Part shown: piece after piece, positions 43,980 to 54,883 of the stretch | How the letters are laid out: each line of letters begins with the position of its first letter | Numbering within the stretch: position 1 is the first letter of the stretch | Source: Paraburkholderia adhaesiva | GTDB lineage: Bacteria; Pseudomonadota; Gammaproteobacteria; Burkholderiales; Burkholderiaceae | Direction of reading: 5' to 3' | DNA: 64,000 bases | Assembly (NCBI RefSeq): GCF_021390575.1 | Contig: NZ_JAJEJQ010000001.1 | Coordinates: 2,146,501 to 2,210,500, forward strand | Made by a program: the position numbers and the translations under genes | The notes under the pieces: generated by a model | The model's input: only the letters and a program-made list of their open reading frames with translations | Databases searched by the model: none | What the model was told of the DNA's origin: nothing

Positions 43980-45362
43980 ATGCCACACGCACTGATTGTC
44001 GAAGACGATCCCAACAGCCTGTCCGGCCTGTCCGCGATACTGGTCGCCGACGGCTTCACGGTCGACACCGCCGCCACGCTCGCCGACGCGCGGGCCGCGC
44101 TCGCCCGCTTCATCCCCGATGTGGTGCTCGTCGACCTGAACCTGCCGGATGGCGGCGGACTCGAGCTGCTTCATCACCTGCCGGCCCAACCGCCCGGCGG
44201 CGCGCTGCCCGTGATCGTGATGACCGGCAACGCGACCGTCGAAAGCGCGATCGAGGGCCTGCGCCACGGCATCTGGGACTATCTCCTCAAGCCGGTCAAC
44301 ATTCCGCGCCTGCGCAGCCTGCTCGCGCGCATCCCGCGACCGTATGAACTTACCGAAGAGGTCCGCACACTCCGCGCCATGCTGCGCGAAATCGGCCGCT
44401 TCGGTCCGATGCTCGGCCGCAGCAGCGCGATCCAGCACGTCTACGACTCAGTCGAACAGCTTGCACCCACCGAATCCGCGATCCTCGTCCACGGCGAAGC
44501 CGGCACGGGTAAGGACGTGGCTGCGCACACGCTGCATCAGCTGAGCCGTCGCCGCAAGGGACCGTTCATCGTGTGGAACGCGCGCGCCGCGAGCACCGAC
44601 GCCGCGAACGGCCGGCCGCTAGCGAGCGTGCTGTTCGGCCACGAGCGCGGCACGTTCAGTGGCGCGGACCAGCACGAACCGGGGCTCGTCGATCTGGCGA
44701 GCGGCGGCACGCTCTTCATCGACGAAATCACCGACCTGCCGCACGACCAGCAGGAGATGCTGCTGCGCGCGCTCGATTCGCAGACGTTCATGCGGCCCGG
44801 CGGCAGCAACGAAGTTGGTACGGACTTCCGGTTGATCGCCGCCACACGCGCCGTGCCCCGCGATGCGGTCGCGCACGGCGTGCTCAACGAGGAACTGTGG
44901 CTGCGCCTCGATGCGGCGGCACTCCCGCTGCCGCCGCTTCGCGAACGCGGCGACGACGCCGCACTGCTCGCGTGTGCGTGGGTCGACGAACTGAACCAGG
45001 AAGCGCATGCGCGTGGGGACGGTGGGACGCGGCTGGTTGCGCCGTCGTTTATCCACGAATGCCTCGCCTATAACTGGCCGGGCAACGTGCGCGAATTGCG
45101 AGAACGCGTGCGTGGCGCGTTCGACGCCTCTGGCGAGGTGCTCGAAACGCTCCAGGCGGTAGAAAGCAGCGGCACTTTCCCACGCGACATGAGCGGCGGC
45201 CGCGTGCAGGTGACCGTCGGCACGCCGCTCGCCGACGTCGAGGAAATGCTGATTCGTGCGACGCTTGACGCCGTGGGCGGCACGCGGCATCGCGCGGCAT
45301 CGCTGCTCGGTATCAGTCCGAAAACGCTCTACAACAAGCTGCAGCGCATGCGTCTGAATTGA
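43980..45362 (+). CDS. NtrC-type sigma54-dependent response regulator, altered GAFTGA loop
   Basis: 460 residues. Receiver domain (residues 1-125): acidic pocket VEDD, phospho-site in VVLVDLNLPDGGG, then VMTGNAT and LLKPVN. AAA+ domain (about 145-375): Walker A GEAGTGKD, loop HERGTFSGADQ, Walker B GGTLFIDEI, sensor LRLDAAALPLPPLRERGDD. C-terminal Fis-type HTH: RHRAASLLGISPKTLYNKLQ. The sigma54-contact loop reads GTFSGA rather than GAFTGA. No histidine kinase is adjacent, so its signal is unknown. ATG at 43980; a longer extension upstream is rejected. Confidence 0.9.
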   Translation: MPHALIVEDDPNSLSGLSAILVADGFTVDTAATLADARAALARFIPDVVLVDLNLPDGGGLELLHHLPAQPPGGALPVIVMTGNATVESAIEGLRHGIWDYLLKPVNIPRLRSLLARIPRPYELTEEVRTLRAMLREIGRFGPMLGRSSAIQHVYDSVEQLAPTESAILVHGEAGTGKDVAAHTLHQLSRRRKGPFIVWNARAASTDAANGRPLASVLFGHERGTFSGADQHEPGLVDLASGGTLFIDEITDLPHDQQEMLLRALDSQTFMRPGGSNEVGTDFRLIAATRAVPRDAVAHGVLNEELWLRLDAAALPLPPLRERGDDAALLACAWVDELNQEAHARGDGGTRLVAPSFIHECLAYNWPGNVRELRERVRGAFDASGEVLETLQAVESSGTFPRDMSGGRVQVTVGTPLADVEEMLIRATLDAVGGTRHRAASLLGISPKTLYNKLQRMRLN

Positions 45363-45387
45363 GCGCGACACTGGGCTCAAAAGCGGA

Positions 45388-45412
45388 AGGCCGCCCCTTG
45401 GGGCGGCCTTCC
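45388..45412 (+). terminator. Hairpin after the response regulator
   Basis: AAGGCCGCCCC-TTG-GGGCGGCCTT is a strong perfect stem; only TTCC follows, so the T-tract is weak. Confidence 0.6.
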
Positions 45413-45555
45413 GCCGTAAACGCGCATCGAAGTATTAATGTCCTTATCGCTCATCAATCCATCGCACCGGGACGTCTGTAAGCTGACTGCCGGCTACACA
45501 AGCCGATAGATAGCGCGTCACGCCGCTCCCATTTTCATCCTTCCCGGCGCCCTAT

Positions 45556-45798
45556 ATGCCATTTCCTCCCGAAGAACGTAAGGCTCTTCTTGGCGTAAAG
45601 GGTGTCGGCCCGACAGTGGTTACGAGGCTGGAGCAAATGGGCTTCGAATCGCTGGCGCATTTGAGCAAGGCGAACGCGCTGGACATCGTTGCGCGCGCAT
45701 CGAAAATGCTGGGCGCCACCTGCTGGAAGAACAGTCCGCAAGCCCGCGCCGCCATCCAGGGCGCCATTACGCTCGCGCAATCCCGGCATTCCGGTTAG
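45556..45798 (+). CDS. Small helix-hairpin-helix protein (Cdd1/pathogenicity-locus type)
   Basis: 80 residues with a helix-hairpin-helix motif GVKGVGPTVVTRLEQMGFES followed by AHLSKANALDIVARASKMLG, as in Cdd1-like (PF11731) proteins. Probably binds DNA non-specifically; role unknown. It starts with ATG at 45556 and faces nagZ convergently. Length fits the family. Confidence 0.75.
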   Translation: MPFPPEERKALLGVKGVGPTVVTRLEQMGFESLAHLSKANALDIVARASKMLGATCWKNSPQARAAIQGAITLAQSRHSG

Positions 45799-45833
45799 AG
45801 ACGCTCCACCTCGCGAACCACTCAACCGTCACG

Positions 45834-46874
45834 TCAAGGCAGCACACTGCGCAACAAGGCCTGCGCAGCGAGATACGCCGGCTCCGCGACGAGCTTGTCC
45901 CAGCGCATCGCCTTGCCGCGCGGCTGCAAGCGACGAATGCGCTTCGCCGAATCCTGTGCGCGGCGCGTCGACCTCACGATGTTCAGCGCATCCAGCACCT
46001 TCTCGGCCTCGTCCGGCTGGTTGCAGATCAGCACCATGTCGCAACCCGCGTCGAGTGCGGCGCGCGCGCCTTCGGTCGGCGTCCCGCCCTGTCGCGCGGC
46101 TTCCATCGAAAGATCGTCGCTGAAGATCGCGCCCGTGAAACGCAGCTTGCCGCGCAGGATCTCCTGTACCCAGACACGCGAGAAACCGGCAGGCTTCGAA
46201 TCGACCTTCGGATAGATCACGTGCCCCGGCATCGTCGCGGCAAGCGAAAGTCCGAGCCAGTCGTATGGCATCGCATCTTCGCCGAGGATCGCGTCGAGCG
46301 GCCTGTCGTCGACGGGTACCGCAACGTGCGAGTCCGCCTGCGCCCAGCCGTGCCCGGGGAAATGCTTGCCGCAGTTCGCCATGCCCGCCAGCGCGAGGCC
46401 ATGGTTCAGGCTCTTCGCGAGCATCGTGACCACACGCGGATCGCGATGGAACGCACGGTCACCCACCACGCTCGAGTGCCCATAGCCGAGGTCGAGCACG
46501 GGCGTAAACGACAGGTCGATGCCGCACGCGCGCAACTCGCTCGCGAGGATATAACCGACCGCCGTCGCGAGCTTGGTCGCGAGCAGCACGTCCTTGTCCC
46601 ACAGGTCGCCGAGGCGCCCCATCGCAGGCAGCACAGTGAACCCATCGGTGCGAAAGCGCTGCACGCGCCCGCCTTCGTGATCGACGGCAATCAGCAGGTC
46701 GTCGCGTACATCGCGGATCGCGTCGGTCAGCGCGACGAGTTGTGCGCGGCTCTCGTAGTGACGCGCGAACAGGATCACGCCGCCCGTCATCGGGTGGGCA
46801 AGGCGACGCACGTCGTCTTCGGTCAGCGTCTTGCCGACCACGTCGAGCATCACCGGTCCGGGAAGTTTCTTCAT
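45834..46874 (-). CDS. nagZ: Beta-N-acetylglucosaminidase (GH3)
   Basis: Removes GlcNAc from 1,6-anhydro-muropeptides in cytosolic cell-wall recycling. 346 residues, TIM barrel. Visible are FARHYESRAQ, AVDHEGGRVQRF, the GH3 loop CGKHFPGHGWAQADSHV with the catalytic His, and the nucleophile Asp in AIFSDDLSMEA. ATG at 46874. It is the last gene of the lepA...nagZ block, 35 bases after acpS. Confidence 0.96.
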   Translation of the reverse strand: MKKLPGPVMLDVVGKTLTEDDVRRLAHPMTGGVILFARHYESRAQLVALTDAIRDVRDDLLIAVDHEGGRVQRFRTDGFTVLPAMGRLGDLWDKDVLLATKLATAVGYILASELRACGIDLSFTPVLDLGYGHSSVVGDRAFHRDPRVVTMLAKSLNHGLALAGMANCGKHFPGHGWAQADSHVAVPVDDRPLDAILGEDAMPYDWLGLSLAATMPGHVIYPKVDSKPAGFSRVWVQEILRGKLRFTGAIFSDDLSMEAARQGGTPTEGARAALDAGCDMVLICNQPDEAEKVLDALNIVRSTRRAQDSAKRIRRLQPRGKAMRWDKLVAEPAYLAAQALLRSVLP

Positions 46875-46909
46875 CGTTATGTCTTCTATAAAAACGGCAC
46901 GGTGGTGAA

Positions 46910-47341
46910 TCACCGGGCCGCTGCGCGTCCGGGCGCTTCACCGGGTTCGCAGACTTCCGCTATGACGAACGAGACGGCATAGTCGTGCTCGTCGCTGATC
47001 GTCACGCGCATCGTAATGCCGCGCTCGTCGAGCCATTGTGCGAGCGGCCCCGACGCAACCATCACCGGCTTGCCGCCCGGCTCGTTGAGCGTCTGCACGG
47101 CACGCCAGGTCATCGGCATGTGCATGCCGAGTCCGATTGCCTTCGAGAACGCCTCTTTCGCCGAAAATCGCGTGGAGAGATAGGCGAGCCCACGCACCGC
47201 CGAGCGCGCCTTGCGCGCCTCGTACACTGCCAGTTCGTCCGGTCCGAGCACGCGCGATGCGAAGCGCCCGTTCGTGCGCTCCATGACCGCCGCGACGCGG
47301 CTCACCTGGACGACGTCGGTGCCGATGCCGTAGATCGCCAT
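46910..47341 (-). CDS. acpS: Holo-[acyl-carrier-protein] synthase
   Basis: Transfers 4'-phosphopantetheine from CoA to the Ser of ACP. 143 residues. [16 protein letters not shown] with the Mg-binding Asp, and [16 protein letters not shown] with the conserved Glu, are diagnostic. ATG at 47341 is the family start. It lies in the conserved pdxJ-acpS-nagZ order; its substrate gene acpP is in the fab cluster further right. Confidence 0.96.
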   Translation of the reverse strand: MAIYGIGTDVVQVSRVAAVMERTNGRFASRVLGPDELAVYEARKARSAVRGLAYLSTRFSAKEAFSKAIGLGMHMPMTWRAVQTLNEPGGKPVMVASGPLAQWLDERGITMRVTISDEHDYAVSFVIAEVCEPGEAPGRAAAR

Positions 47342-47436
47342 ATGCCCCTCTTCGATGTGCAGCCGATTCACAATCCGCGCCGCGCGCGTGGCGGACGCGG
47401 TCGACGCCGCGACGCGCTGTGATAACGCTGTGATGT

Positions 47437-48201
47437 TTAAGCGCGAGCGCCGAGGCGCGCCGCGACCATGATCGCCTTCATCTCGCGGACCGCATTCTCC
47501 CAGCCCGCGAAGATGGCATGCGCAACGATTGCATGGCCGATGTTCAGCTCGTCGATGCCGTCGATCGCCGCGATCTGCTGCACGTTCGTGTAGTGCAGAC
47601 CGTGGCCGGCGTTGACCTTCAGCCCGAGGCCGATGCCACAGTTCACGCCGAGCACGACGCGCTCGTACTCGCGCTCCTGCTCCCCTGCGTCATGCGCTTC
47701 GGCATAGCGTCCGGTGTGCAGTTCGATGACGGGCGCGCCAGTCTCGTGCGCTGCGCGGATCTGCGTTTCATCCGGGTCGATGAAGAGCGACACGCGCACG
47801 CCCGCATCTGCGAGCTGGCGGCATGCGGCGGCGACAGCGTCGAAATGCCCGGCAACGTCGAGACCGCCTTCGGTCGTCAGTTCCTGACGCTTCTCAGGCA
47901 CGAGGCAGACGTCCTGCGGCTTGATCTCGCACGCGATGTCGAGCATCTCGGCCGTCACGGCACATTCGAGATTCATGCGCGTTTTCAGAAGCGGGCGCAG
48001 CGCGCGCACGTCCGCGTCGACGATGTGTCGGCGGTCCTCACGCAGATGCAGCGTGATGACGTCGGCACCCGCCTCTTCGGCCATGAGCGCCGCGCGGATC
48101 GGATCGGGATAAGTCGTGCCGCGTGCGTTGCGCAACGTGGCGACGTGATCGATGTTCACACCGAGGTCGATCACTCGAGGCGAAGTCAGGAAGAAGCTCA
48201 T
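47437..48201 (-). CDS. pdxJ: Pyridoxine 5'-phosphate synthase
   Basis: Condenses 1-deoxy-xylulose-5-phosphate with 3-amino-2-oxopropyl phosphate in the last ring-forming step of vitamin B6 synthesis. 254 residues, TIM barrel. [47 protein letters not shown] and [13 protein letters not shown] are family hallmarks. Its ATG overlaps the recO stop (ATGA), indicating translational coupling. Confidence 0.97.
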   Translation of the reverse strand: MSFFLTSPRVIDLGVNIDHVATLRNARGTTYPDPIRAALMAEEAGADVITLHLREDRRHIVDADVRALRPLLKTRMNLECAVTAEMLDIACEIKPQDVCLVPEKRQELTTEGGLDVAGHFDAVAAACRQLADAGVRVSLFIDPDETQIRAAHETGAPVIELHTGRYAEAHDAGEQEREYERVVLGVNCGIGLGLKVNAGHGLHYTNVQQIAAIDGIDELNIGHAIVAHAIFAGWENAVREMKAIMVAARLGARA

Positions 48202-49133
48202 AGGTTCTGCAGGTCGATCAGGATCTGGCGCGTCGCAAGCGGCGTGCCGCCAAGGTAAGTGTTCAGCAGGAAACGCATCAGCGCCTTGCTCTGCGCGACG
48301 GTCTGGGGTCGATGGTAATCGTCCTCCTCCATGTCGAGCAACGTCTGGCCTGATAGGACGGGCCACTGCGCCGGCCATTCATCCCGCTGGTCCGATAGCT
48401 CGCGCACGCCGCGCTCGGGATCGAACACGTAGCGCCCATCGGCAACCACGGTTTTACGGTTCACCGTGCGGTTCAACGCGAGCGCATAGCCGGTCTCGCG
48501 CAGAAGCACGCGCTCGAACGAGCGCAGCACCTGCACGGGCGGCTCGTCGTGCGCAAGGCGCGTAAGCGTGACGACGTAGTGACGGAACAATTCGGGATGT
48601 GGATCTTCGCGCGCGATGAACTTCACGAGCAGTTCGTTCACGTAGAAGCCGCAGAGCAGCGCATCACCGGTAAGCGGCAGCATGCCGCCGACCCATTCGG
48701 CACCCGTGAGCGTGCGCACTTCGCCCTTGCCGGTCCAGGCGAGCGCAAGCGGCTGGAAGGTCTGCAGCACGCCGCGCAGCGCGGAATGCGGCCGCTTCGC
48801 GCCCTTTGCGACGAGCGCGACGCGGCCGTGATCGCGCGAAAGCACGTCGATGATGAGACTGGTTTCGCGGTACGGATAACTGTGCAGCACGAAGGCTGGC
48901 TGCTCGGAGATGCGCGAGTCGACGGACGAGCCGCGCGGCGCGCGCGGAGCCGAAGCGCGGCGCGGGGCCTGTGCGGCCTCGCCCTCGGTGTCGCTCGTTG
49001 AAGACTGCGCCTTGGCGCGCTTGCGTCGTGGCGCAGCAGGCGCGGACGGTGCCGGCGACCGAGCCGGCTCATCGCCTTGAGCGTCGGGCGGCGTCCACGC
49101 GTCTTGAGTGCTTACGGCCTCGCCGTCACTCAT
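48198..49133 (-). CDS. recO: DNA repair protein RecO
   Basis: Loads RecA on SSB-coated DNA with RecR in the RecF pathway. 311 residues. After a disordered, Ala/Pro/Arg-rich N-terminal extension of about 65 residues comes the OB fold ([39 protein letters not shown]). The helical C-terminal domain follows. E. coli RecO lacks such an extension. ATG at 49133 overlaps the era stop by eight bases; the stop overlaps pdxJ. Confidence 0.94.
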   Translation of the reverse strand: MSDGEAVSTQDAWTPPDAQGDEPARSPAPSAPAAPRRKRAKAQSSTSDTEGEAAQAPRRASAPRAPRGSSVDSRISEQPAFVLHSYPYRETSLIIDVLSRDHGRVALVAKGAKRPHSALRGVLQTFQPLALAWTGKGEVRTLTGAEWVGGMLPLTGDALLCGFYVNELLVKFIAREDPHPELFRHYVVTLTRLAHDEPPVQVLRSFERVLLRETGYALALNRTVNRKTVVADGRYVFDPERGVRELSDQRDEWPAQWPVLSGQTLLDMEEDDYHRPQTVAQSKALMRFLLNTYLGGTPLATRQILIDLQNL

Positions 49134-50031
49134 ACCCATAGGCACGCAGCCCGGCTTCATTGTCGGCCCAGCCGCTCTTCACCTTCACGAAGGTTTCGAG
49201 GTAAACGGGGCCGTCGAACAGCTTTTCCATATCGAGCCGCGCCTCGGTGCTGATCTGCTTGAGCTTCGCGCCCTTCTGGCCAATGACCATGGCCTTCTGG
49301 GTGTCGCGCTCGACGAGGATCGTCGCGAAGACGCGGCGCAGGCGCCCTTCCTGCTCGAACTTGTCGATGAGCACGGTGCTCGTGTAGGGCAGCTCGTCGC
49401 CGGTCCAGCGGAACACTTTCTCGCGCAGGATTTCGGCGGCGAGGAAGCGTTCGCTGCGGTCGGTGAGGTCGTCCTCGCCGTAGATCGGCTCACCTTCAGG
49501 CAGATACGGTTTGAGCGTTGCGAGCAGACGTTTGATGTCGTCGGAATTCTTCGCCGACAGCGGAACGATCTCGCGGAACTCACGAAGCTTCTGCACGCCT
49601 TCGATGAACGGATAGAGCGTCGCCTTGTCGTTCACGCGGTCGATCTTGTTGGCGATCAGGATCGTCGGCGCATTCGGCGGAATCAGATCGAGCACCTTCT
49701 GGTCGTCCGGTCCGAACCGGCCCGCCTCAATGACGAACAGCACGGCATCGACGGAACTGAGCGTCGACGTCACAGCGCGGTTCAGCGAGCGGTTCAGCGC
49801 CGTGCTGTGGCGCGTCTGGAAACCGGGCGTGTCGACGAAGATGTACTGCGCGTCGTCGATCGTGTTAATGCCCGTGATGCGGTGACGCGTGGTCTGCGCC
49901 TTGCGCGACGTGATGCTGATCTTCTGACCGACCAGAGCGTTCATGAGCGTCGATTTGCCGACGTTCGGCCGGCCGACGATCGCGACCATGCCGCAGCGAA
50001 AACCAGCTGGAGTTGAGGTGGGAGCGTTCAT
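49126..50031 (-). CDS. era: GTPase Era
   Basis: Ribosome-assembly GTPase acting on 16S rRNA 3' end maturation. 301 residues. G-domain motifs: G1 [10 protein letters not shown]2 region TTRHRITG, G3 DTPGFQ, G4 NKID. The C-terminal KH domain contains [23 protein letters not shown] at 50031. It follows rnc and overlaps recO, the classical rnc-era-recO operon. Confidence 0.97.
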   Translation of the reverse strand: MNAPTSTPAGFRCGMVAIVGRPNVGKSTLMNALVGQKISITSRKAQTTRHRITGINTIDDAQYIFVDTPGFQTRHSTALNRSLNRAVTSTLSSVDAVLFVIEAGRFGPDDQKVLDLIPPNAPTILIANKIDRVNDKATLYPFIEGVQKLREFREIVPLSAKNSDDIKRLLATLKPYLPEGEPIYGEDDLTDRSERFLAAEILREKVFRWTGDELPYTSTVLIDKFEQEGRLRRVFATILVERDTQKAMVIGQKGAKLKQISTEARLDMEKLFDGPVYLETFVKVKSGWADNEAGLRAYGYE

Positions 50032-50129
50032 GATCGGACCGGGCAAGAAATACGTTAAATGCGACGTTGAATGCAACGTTAAGGCAACATTGGGTGCGGC
50101 GCTCGCAGGCGCGGCGCGCACGGGATGAA

Positions 50130-51392
50130 TCAGTGGCTGGCGTCGGCCGCGCGCACAGGCAACGCGGCGGTGGTACCCGCCTCGGCAGCGGACTCGGCTG
50201 GGTTGCCGGAAGACGACGTTTCGGCGCCGTCGCGACCGCGCACGGCTGCGCGCGGTTCGGCGGCCTGCGTGCCGGTTTCAGCGCGGTCAGCGGTGCGCAA
50301 GGCCGTGTCGGCCTTCGTGGCGCTCACGCGATGCAATGTATGCCCCGAAGTGGCCCCGCGCTCGGCAGTGACAGGCTTGTCCGCGGATTTGTCGGGTGCG
50401 TGCTCGGCACGTCCGGTACCTCGCTCGCCGGGCTTTTCGCCCGAGTGCGGTCGCGGCACAAGCCCTTCGGCCCTCTCCGCGGGACGTTCCTGAACATGCG
50501 CCGCACGAATGACAGCGAGCGGCGCGGCTTGCGGCGGCGGCACGTCGTCGCTGAACCCCGCTGGCACGCTCAGGCGATCGCCACGCGCCTGACGCTCGCG
50601 GCGCTCAGGCGTTCGCAGATCCAGCGCGCCCTGCACGCCCGTCACACCCGGCACGACTTCGGGCTCCGCCTTGGCAGCGCGCGCGCCTTTCGAACGGCGC
50701 GGCTTGGTGACGACAGCGGGAGCCGCCGCCATCACCTCGTCGAGCGCCTTTTTGGCCGCGGCCTGCTCGGCCGCCCGGCGGCTCGCGCCGGAACCCGACA
50801 CCTTCACGTCGAGTTTCGGTACCGTGCACTCGACCTCGAACTGCTGATTGTGCGCCGCACCATGGGTCGCGACGACCGTATAGGTCGGCAGTGCAATCTT
50901 GTGCCCCTGCAGGTACTCCTGCAGCAGCGTCTTCGAGTCTTTGCCGAGCGTGCGCGGATCGATGTGATCGAGAATCGGAACGTACAGCCGCTTGATGACC
51001 GTCTGGGCTGCGTCGAAACCGCCGTCGAGGAAAATCGCGCCGAAGATCGCCTCCAGCGCGTCGGCGAGAATCGACGGACGGCGGAAACCGCCGCTGCGCA
51101 GTTCGCCCTCGCCGAGGCGCAGGCCATCGGCAATATTAAGGGCCTGAGCAATTTCGTAGAGCGATTGCTGCTTGACCAGATTCGCGCGCACGCGCGAAAG
51201 ATCGCCTTCGTCCAGCTTGCTAAAACGCTGGAACAATAGGGCCGCCACCGCGCAATTCAGAACCGAATCGCCGAGGAACTCGAGGCGTTCGTTATGCGTG
51301 GCACTGTGACTGCGGTGGGTCAAAGCCTGGCGCAGCAATTCCGCATTGCGAAATTCGTAGCGCAACCGGCTTTCCAACGGAGATTGGGGCAT
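50130..51392 (-). CDS. rnc: Ribonuclease III with long C-terminal extension
   Basis: Cleaves double-stranded RNA (rRNA precursors, mRNA hairpins). The nuclease domain (1-150) has the signature [13 protein letters not shown] and [15 protein letters not shown] with catalytic Glu and Asp. A dsRNA-binding domain follows (about 155-225, [19 protein letters not shown]). Residues 230-420 are a low-complexity Ala/Pro/Arg-rich tail absent from E. coli RNase III (226 residues). Long tails of this sort are known in Burkholderia. Located upstream of era. Confidence 0.95.
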   Translation of the reverse strand: MPQSPLESRLRYEFRNAELLRQALTHRSHSATHNERLEFLGDSVLNCAVAALLFQRFSKLDEGDLSRVRANLVKQQSLYEIAQALNIADGLRLGEGELRSGGFRRPSILADALEAIFGAIFLDGGFDAAQTVIKRLYVPILDHIDPRTLGKDSKTLLQEYLQGHKIALPTYTVVATHGAAHNQQFEVECTVPKLDVKVSGSGASRRAAEQAAAKKALDEVMAAAPAVVTKPRRSKGARAAKAEPEVVPGVTGVQGALDLRTPERRERQARGDRLSVPAGFSDDVPPPQAAPLAVIRAAHVQERPAERAEGLVPRPHSGEKPGERGTGRAEHAPDKSADKPVTAERGATSGHTLHRVSATKADTALRTADRAETGTQAAEPRAAVRGRDGAETSSSGNPAESAAEAGTTAALPVRAADASH

Positions 51393-51609
51393 GGGCAGAG
51401 TATAACGCGCCGGACCGCCCCGACGGAAACGCGGGACGGTCGGTGAAATGGCGTGGATGTTGCGAAGTTACCGCGGGTTCTTCAAGTAGCGTGCGAACAC
51501 GCCGTGCGCATCGCGACGCTTGTCGTCGATGCGCGATGGCCGAATCGGCACAGGTGTCGCTCGTGCGTGTTCATGCCGCGTTTGTTCTATTGGTGCTGCT
51601 GGCGCGCCG

Positions 51610-52503
51610 TTAATGGAATGAACCAATGCGTCGCAGATTGCCGAAGTTCATCCAGATGAAGAACGCACGACCCACGACGTTCGCTTCGGGCACAAAGCCC
51701 CAATAGCGGCTGTCAGCACTGTTGTCGCGGTTATCGCCCATCATGAAATAGTTGCCCTGCGGCACCTTGCAGATCACGCCGTGCTCGTTGTACTGGCAGT
51801 TATCGCGATAGGGAAAGTCTTCCGCACCGATGACGAACGGCGGCACAGCGGGATTGTTCAGGATGTTGTTCTTGCGACCGAAGAGATCCTGGGTGAACTG
51901 CTTCGCATAACCGATGCGCTCTTCGTCGAAGTAGTCCTGCTGCGGCGTCTGGGGAACCAGCTTGCCGTTGATCGTGAGCCGCTTGTCCTGATACGCCACG
52001 ACATCGCCCGGCAGGCCGATCACACGCTTGATGTAGTCAACCGACTCGTCTTTCGGATAGCGGAACACGACCACGTCGCCACGCTCGAGCGGGCGGCCCT
52101 GGGTGACCCTCGTGTTGGTGATCGGCAAACGGATGCCGTAGTCGAACTTGTTCACGAGGATGAAATCACCGACGAGCAGCGTCGGCACCATCGAGCCCGA
52201 CGGGATCTTGAACGGCTCCACGACGAACGAGCGCACGAGGAACACGGCCAGGATCACAGGGAAGAAGCTTGCCGTGTACTCGAGCCACCACTGCTGGCGC
52301 AACTTCTCGTTGCGCAGCGTCTGACGCGTGGCGGGAGCATTCTCGTCAGCGAAGCGCTCGCCGATGCGCTCCTGCTGGCGGTCGAACTCAACGACGGCAG
52401 CGTCGGCGGCAAGGCGGCGACGCGGCAAGAACACGAGCTTGTCCGCAACCCAGGCGACGCCCGTAACAACCACGAGCACAAAAAGGATCAGCGCAAAATT
52501 CAT
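51610..52503 (-). CDS. lepB: Signal peptidase I
   Basis: Cleaves Sec and Tat signal peptides at the periplasmic face of the inner membrane. 297 residues, N-terminal spans (FALILFVLVVVTGVAWVADK; FFPVILAVFLVRSFVVEPF). The catalytic Ser is in IPSGSMVPTLLVGDFILVNK and the Lys in GDVVVFRYPKDESVDYIKRV; box E is MGDNRDNSADSRYWGFV. It follows lepA after 80 bases. The gap to rnc (217 bases) lacks the DUF4845 gene found there in many relatives. Confidence 0.96.
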   Translation of the reverse strand: MNFALILFVLVVVTGVAWVADKLVFLPRRRLAADAAVVEFDRQQERIGERFADENAPATRQTLRNEKLRQQWWLEYTASFFPVILAVFLVRSFVVEPFKIPSGSMVPTLLVGDFILVNKFDYGIRLPITNTRVTQGRPLERGDVVVFRYPKDESVDYIKRVIGLPGDVVAYQDKRLTINGKLVPQTPQQDYFDEERIGYAKQFTQDLFGRKNNILNNPAVPPFVIGAEDFPYRDNCQYNEHGVICKVPQGNYFMMGDNRDNSADSRYWGFVPEANVVGRAFFIWMNFGNLRRIGSFH

Positions 52504-52583
52504 GTAGTTATCCGTTTTTCAACGTTATACGGCAAAAAGCGCGGCGCAAAGCGCGGCGAAAAACGCCGCGCGTCACAGCAGTC

Positions 52584-54377
52584 TTATTTGTCCTCGACGC
52601 GCAGGATCGCGAGGAAGGCTTCCTGCGGAATTTCGACGGAGCCGACCTGCTTCATCCGTTTCTTGCCTTCCTTCTGCTTTTCGAGCAGCTTCTTCTTTCG
52701 CGTGATGTCGCCGCCATAACACTTGGCGAGCACGTTCTTGCGCAGCGCCTTGATGTTCTCGCGCGCGATGATGTGCGCGCCGATCGCGGCCTGGATCGCG
52801 ACGTCGTACATCTGGCGCGGAATGATTTCGCGCATCTTCGCCGCCACTTCGCGGCCGCGGTACTGCGACTGCGAGCGGTGCACGATGATGGACAGCGCAT
52901 CGACCTTGTCGCCGTTGATCAGCATGTCGACCTTCACGACGTCGGAACTGCGATATTCCTTGAACTCGTAGTCCATCGATGCATAACCGCGCGACACCGA
53001 CTTCAGACGGTCGAAGAAGTCGAGCACGATTTCGGCCATCGGGATTTCGTAGGTCAACTGCACCTGACGGCCGTGGTACTGCATGTTGATCTGGTTACCC
53101 CGCTTCTGTGTACAGAGCGTGATGACCGAGCCCACGTAGTCCTGCGGCATGTACAGGTTCACAGTGACGATCGGCTCGCGGATCTCTTCGATCTTCGACG
53201 GGTCCGGCATCTTCGCCGGGTTCTCGACCGTCAACGTCGTGCCGTCGCGCTGCACGACCTCGTAGACCACGGTAGGTGCCGTGGTGATGAGGTCCATGTC
53301 GAATTCGCGCTCGAGGCGCTCCTGCACGATCTCCATGTGCAGGAGACCGAGGAAGCCGCAGCGGAAACCGAAGCCGAGCGCCTGCGAAACTTCCGGCTCG
53401 TACTGCAGCGACGCATCGTTGAGCTTGAGCTTTTCGAGCGACTCGCGCAGCGCGTCGTACTGGTTTGCCTCGACGGGATACAGGCCCGCGAACACCTGCG
53501 GCTTCACTTCCTTGAAGCCAGGCAACGGTTCCGTAGCGCCGTTCGCCGCGTGCGTGACCGTGTCACCCACCTTGGTCGCGGCGAGTTCCTTGATGCCCGC
53601 GATGATGAAGCCCACCTGCCCCGCCGACAGCGACTCCAGATTGCGCGACTTCGGCGTGAACACGCCGATGTGCTCGACCGGATACTGCGCGCCGGTGGCC
53701 ATCAGGCGAATCTTGTCCTTCGGACGCAGCGTGCCGTTGACGATACGCACGAGCATCACGACGCCGACGTAGTTGTCGAACCACGAGTCGATGATGAGCG
53801 CCTGCAGCGGCGCTTCGGGGTCGCCCTTCGGCGCCGGTATCTTCGCGATCACCGCTTCGAGCACTTCGTCCACGCCGAGGCCGGTCTTCGCGCTGCAGCG
53901 CGTGGCGTCGGTGGCGTCGATGCCGATCACATCCTCGATCTCGGAGATTGCGTTCTCCGGATTCGCGGCAGGCAGGTCGATCTTGTTGAGCACCGGCACG
54001 ACCTCGACGCCGAGTTCGATCGCCGTGTAGCAGTTCGCCACCGTCTGAGCCTCGACGCCTTGACTCGCGTCGACGACAAGCAATGCGCCCTCGCACGCGG
54101 AAAGCGAGCGGCTCACCTCGTAGGAGAAGTCGACGTGGCCCGGCGTGTCGATGAGGTTCAGGTTGTAGACCTGGCCATCCTTCGCCTTGTAAGTCAGCGC
54201 GGCGGTCTGTGCCTTGATCGTGATGCCACGCTCGCGCTCGAGATCCATCGAGTCGAGCACCTGGGCTTCCATTTCGCGGTCGGACAAGCCGCCGCACAGC
54301 TGGATGATGCGATCGGCGAGCGTCGACTTGCCATGGTCGATGTGCGCGATGATCGAGAAGTTACGAATATGATCCAT
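52584..54377 (-). CDS. lepA: Elongation factor 4
   Basis: Translational GTPase that remodels or back-translocates ribosomes. 597 residues. G1 [10 protein letters not shown]2 [12 protein letters not shown]3 DTPGHVDF, G4 NKIDLP, then the EF-G-like domains II, III and V and the LepA-specific C-terminal domain ([20 protein letters not shown]). Upstream of lepB as usual. Confidence 0.97.
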   Translation of the reverse strand: MDHIRNFSIIAHIDHGKSTLADRIIQLCGGLSDREMEAQVLDSMDLERERGITIKAQTAALTYKAKDGQVYNLNLIDTPGHVDFSYEVSRSLSACEGALLVVDASQGVEAQTVANCYTAIELGVEVVPVLNKIDLPAANPENAISEIEDVIGIDATDATRCSAKTGLGVDEVLEAVIAKIPAPKGDPEAPLQALIIDSWFDNYVGVVMLVRIVNGTLRPKDKIRLMATGAQYPVEHIGVFTPKSRNLESLSAGQVGFIIAGIKELAATKVGDTVTHAANGATEPLPGFKEVKPQVFAGLYPVEANQYDALRESLEKLKLNDASLQYEPEVSQALGFGFRCGFLGLLHMEIVQERLEREFDMDLITTAPTVVYEVVQRDGTTLTVENPAKMPDPSKIEEIREPIVTVNLYMPQDYVGSVITLCTQKRGNQINMQYHGRQVQLTYEIPMAEIVLDFFDRLKSVSRGYASMDYEFKEYRSSDVVKVDMLINGDKVDALSIIVHRSQSQYRGREVAAKMREIIPRQMYDVAIQAAIGAHIIARENIKALRKNVLAKCYGGDITRKKKLLEKQKEGKKRMKQVGSVEIPQEAFLAILRVEDK

Positions 54378-54583
54378 TCAGTGCCGATCAAGCAAAAAAG
54401 GCGCGCCCGGACGAAAAGCAGAGCACGCCTCGTAAACAGATGAAAAACCGGACTATTTTAGCCGAAAAGGGGGGCGGCCGGCAGAGTCCGGGAGTATGAG
54501 GTCTGTACAACACCGCGCGACACCACGAACTCGGCGACACGGCACGGTACGGTGAGCGCGTGTGTCGCTGCGCTGACGTGCAT

Positions 54584-54883
54584 TCAGGCGCCGAGCCCTA
54601 GCGCTTCGCGCACGCGCGCCTCGTCGAGCCAGTAGTGGCACAACTCGACGCCATCGCACACGAGCACGGGCACGAGTTCGTCGTAGCGGGCCTCCAATGC
54701 GGGGTCAGAATCGACGTCGATGACATCGAGTCGCGCCCCCGCTGCGGCGGCAAACGGCTCGAGCGCCGCGCGCATGTCGTCGCACAGATGACACCATGCG
54801 CGACCATACAGCACCAGGTGCGGCGCGCCCACGCTTGTCTGCGTGGGCATCGGCGTTGTGGTTTGCGTCGACGTTTGCGTCAT
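54584..54883 (-). CDS. Glutaredoxin-like thioredoxin-fold protein
   Basis: 99 residues. After a Thr-rich N-terminus comes LVLYGRAWCHLCDDMRAAL with a CxxC redox pair (Cys-His-Leu-Cys), and VPVLVCDGVELCHYWLDEA with the cis-Pro. It matches the short glutaredoxin family (DUF836-like) found at this place in beta-proteobacteria. The ATG overlaps the mucD stop (ATGA), so it is coupled to the sigma-E operon. Partner unknown. Confidence 0.88.
   Translation of the reverse strand: MTQTSTQTTTPMPTQTSVGAPHLVLYGRAWCHLCDDMRAALEPFAAAAGARLDVIDVDSDPALEARYDELVPVLVCDGVELCHYWLDEARVREALGLGA

Noticed and set aside
51393..51609. DUF4845 gene expected between lepB and rnc
   Set aside because: The gap is only 217 bases. 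A short minus-strand frame ending DDKRRDAHGVFARYLKNPR exists but has no start and does not look like DUF4845.
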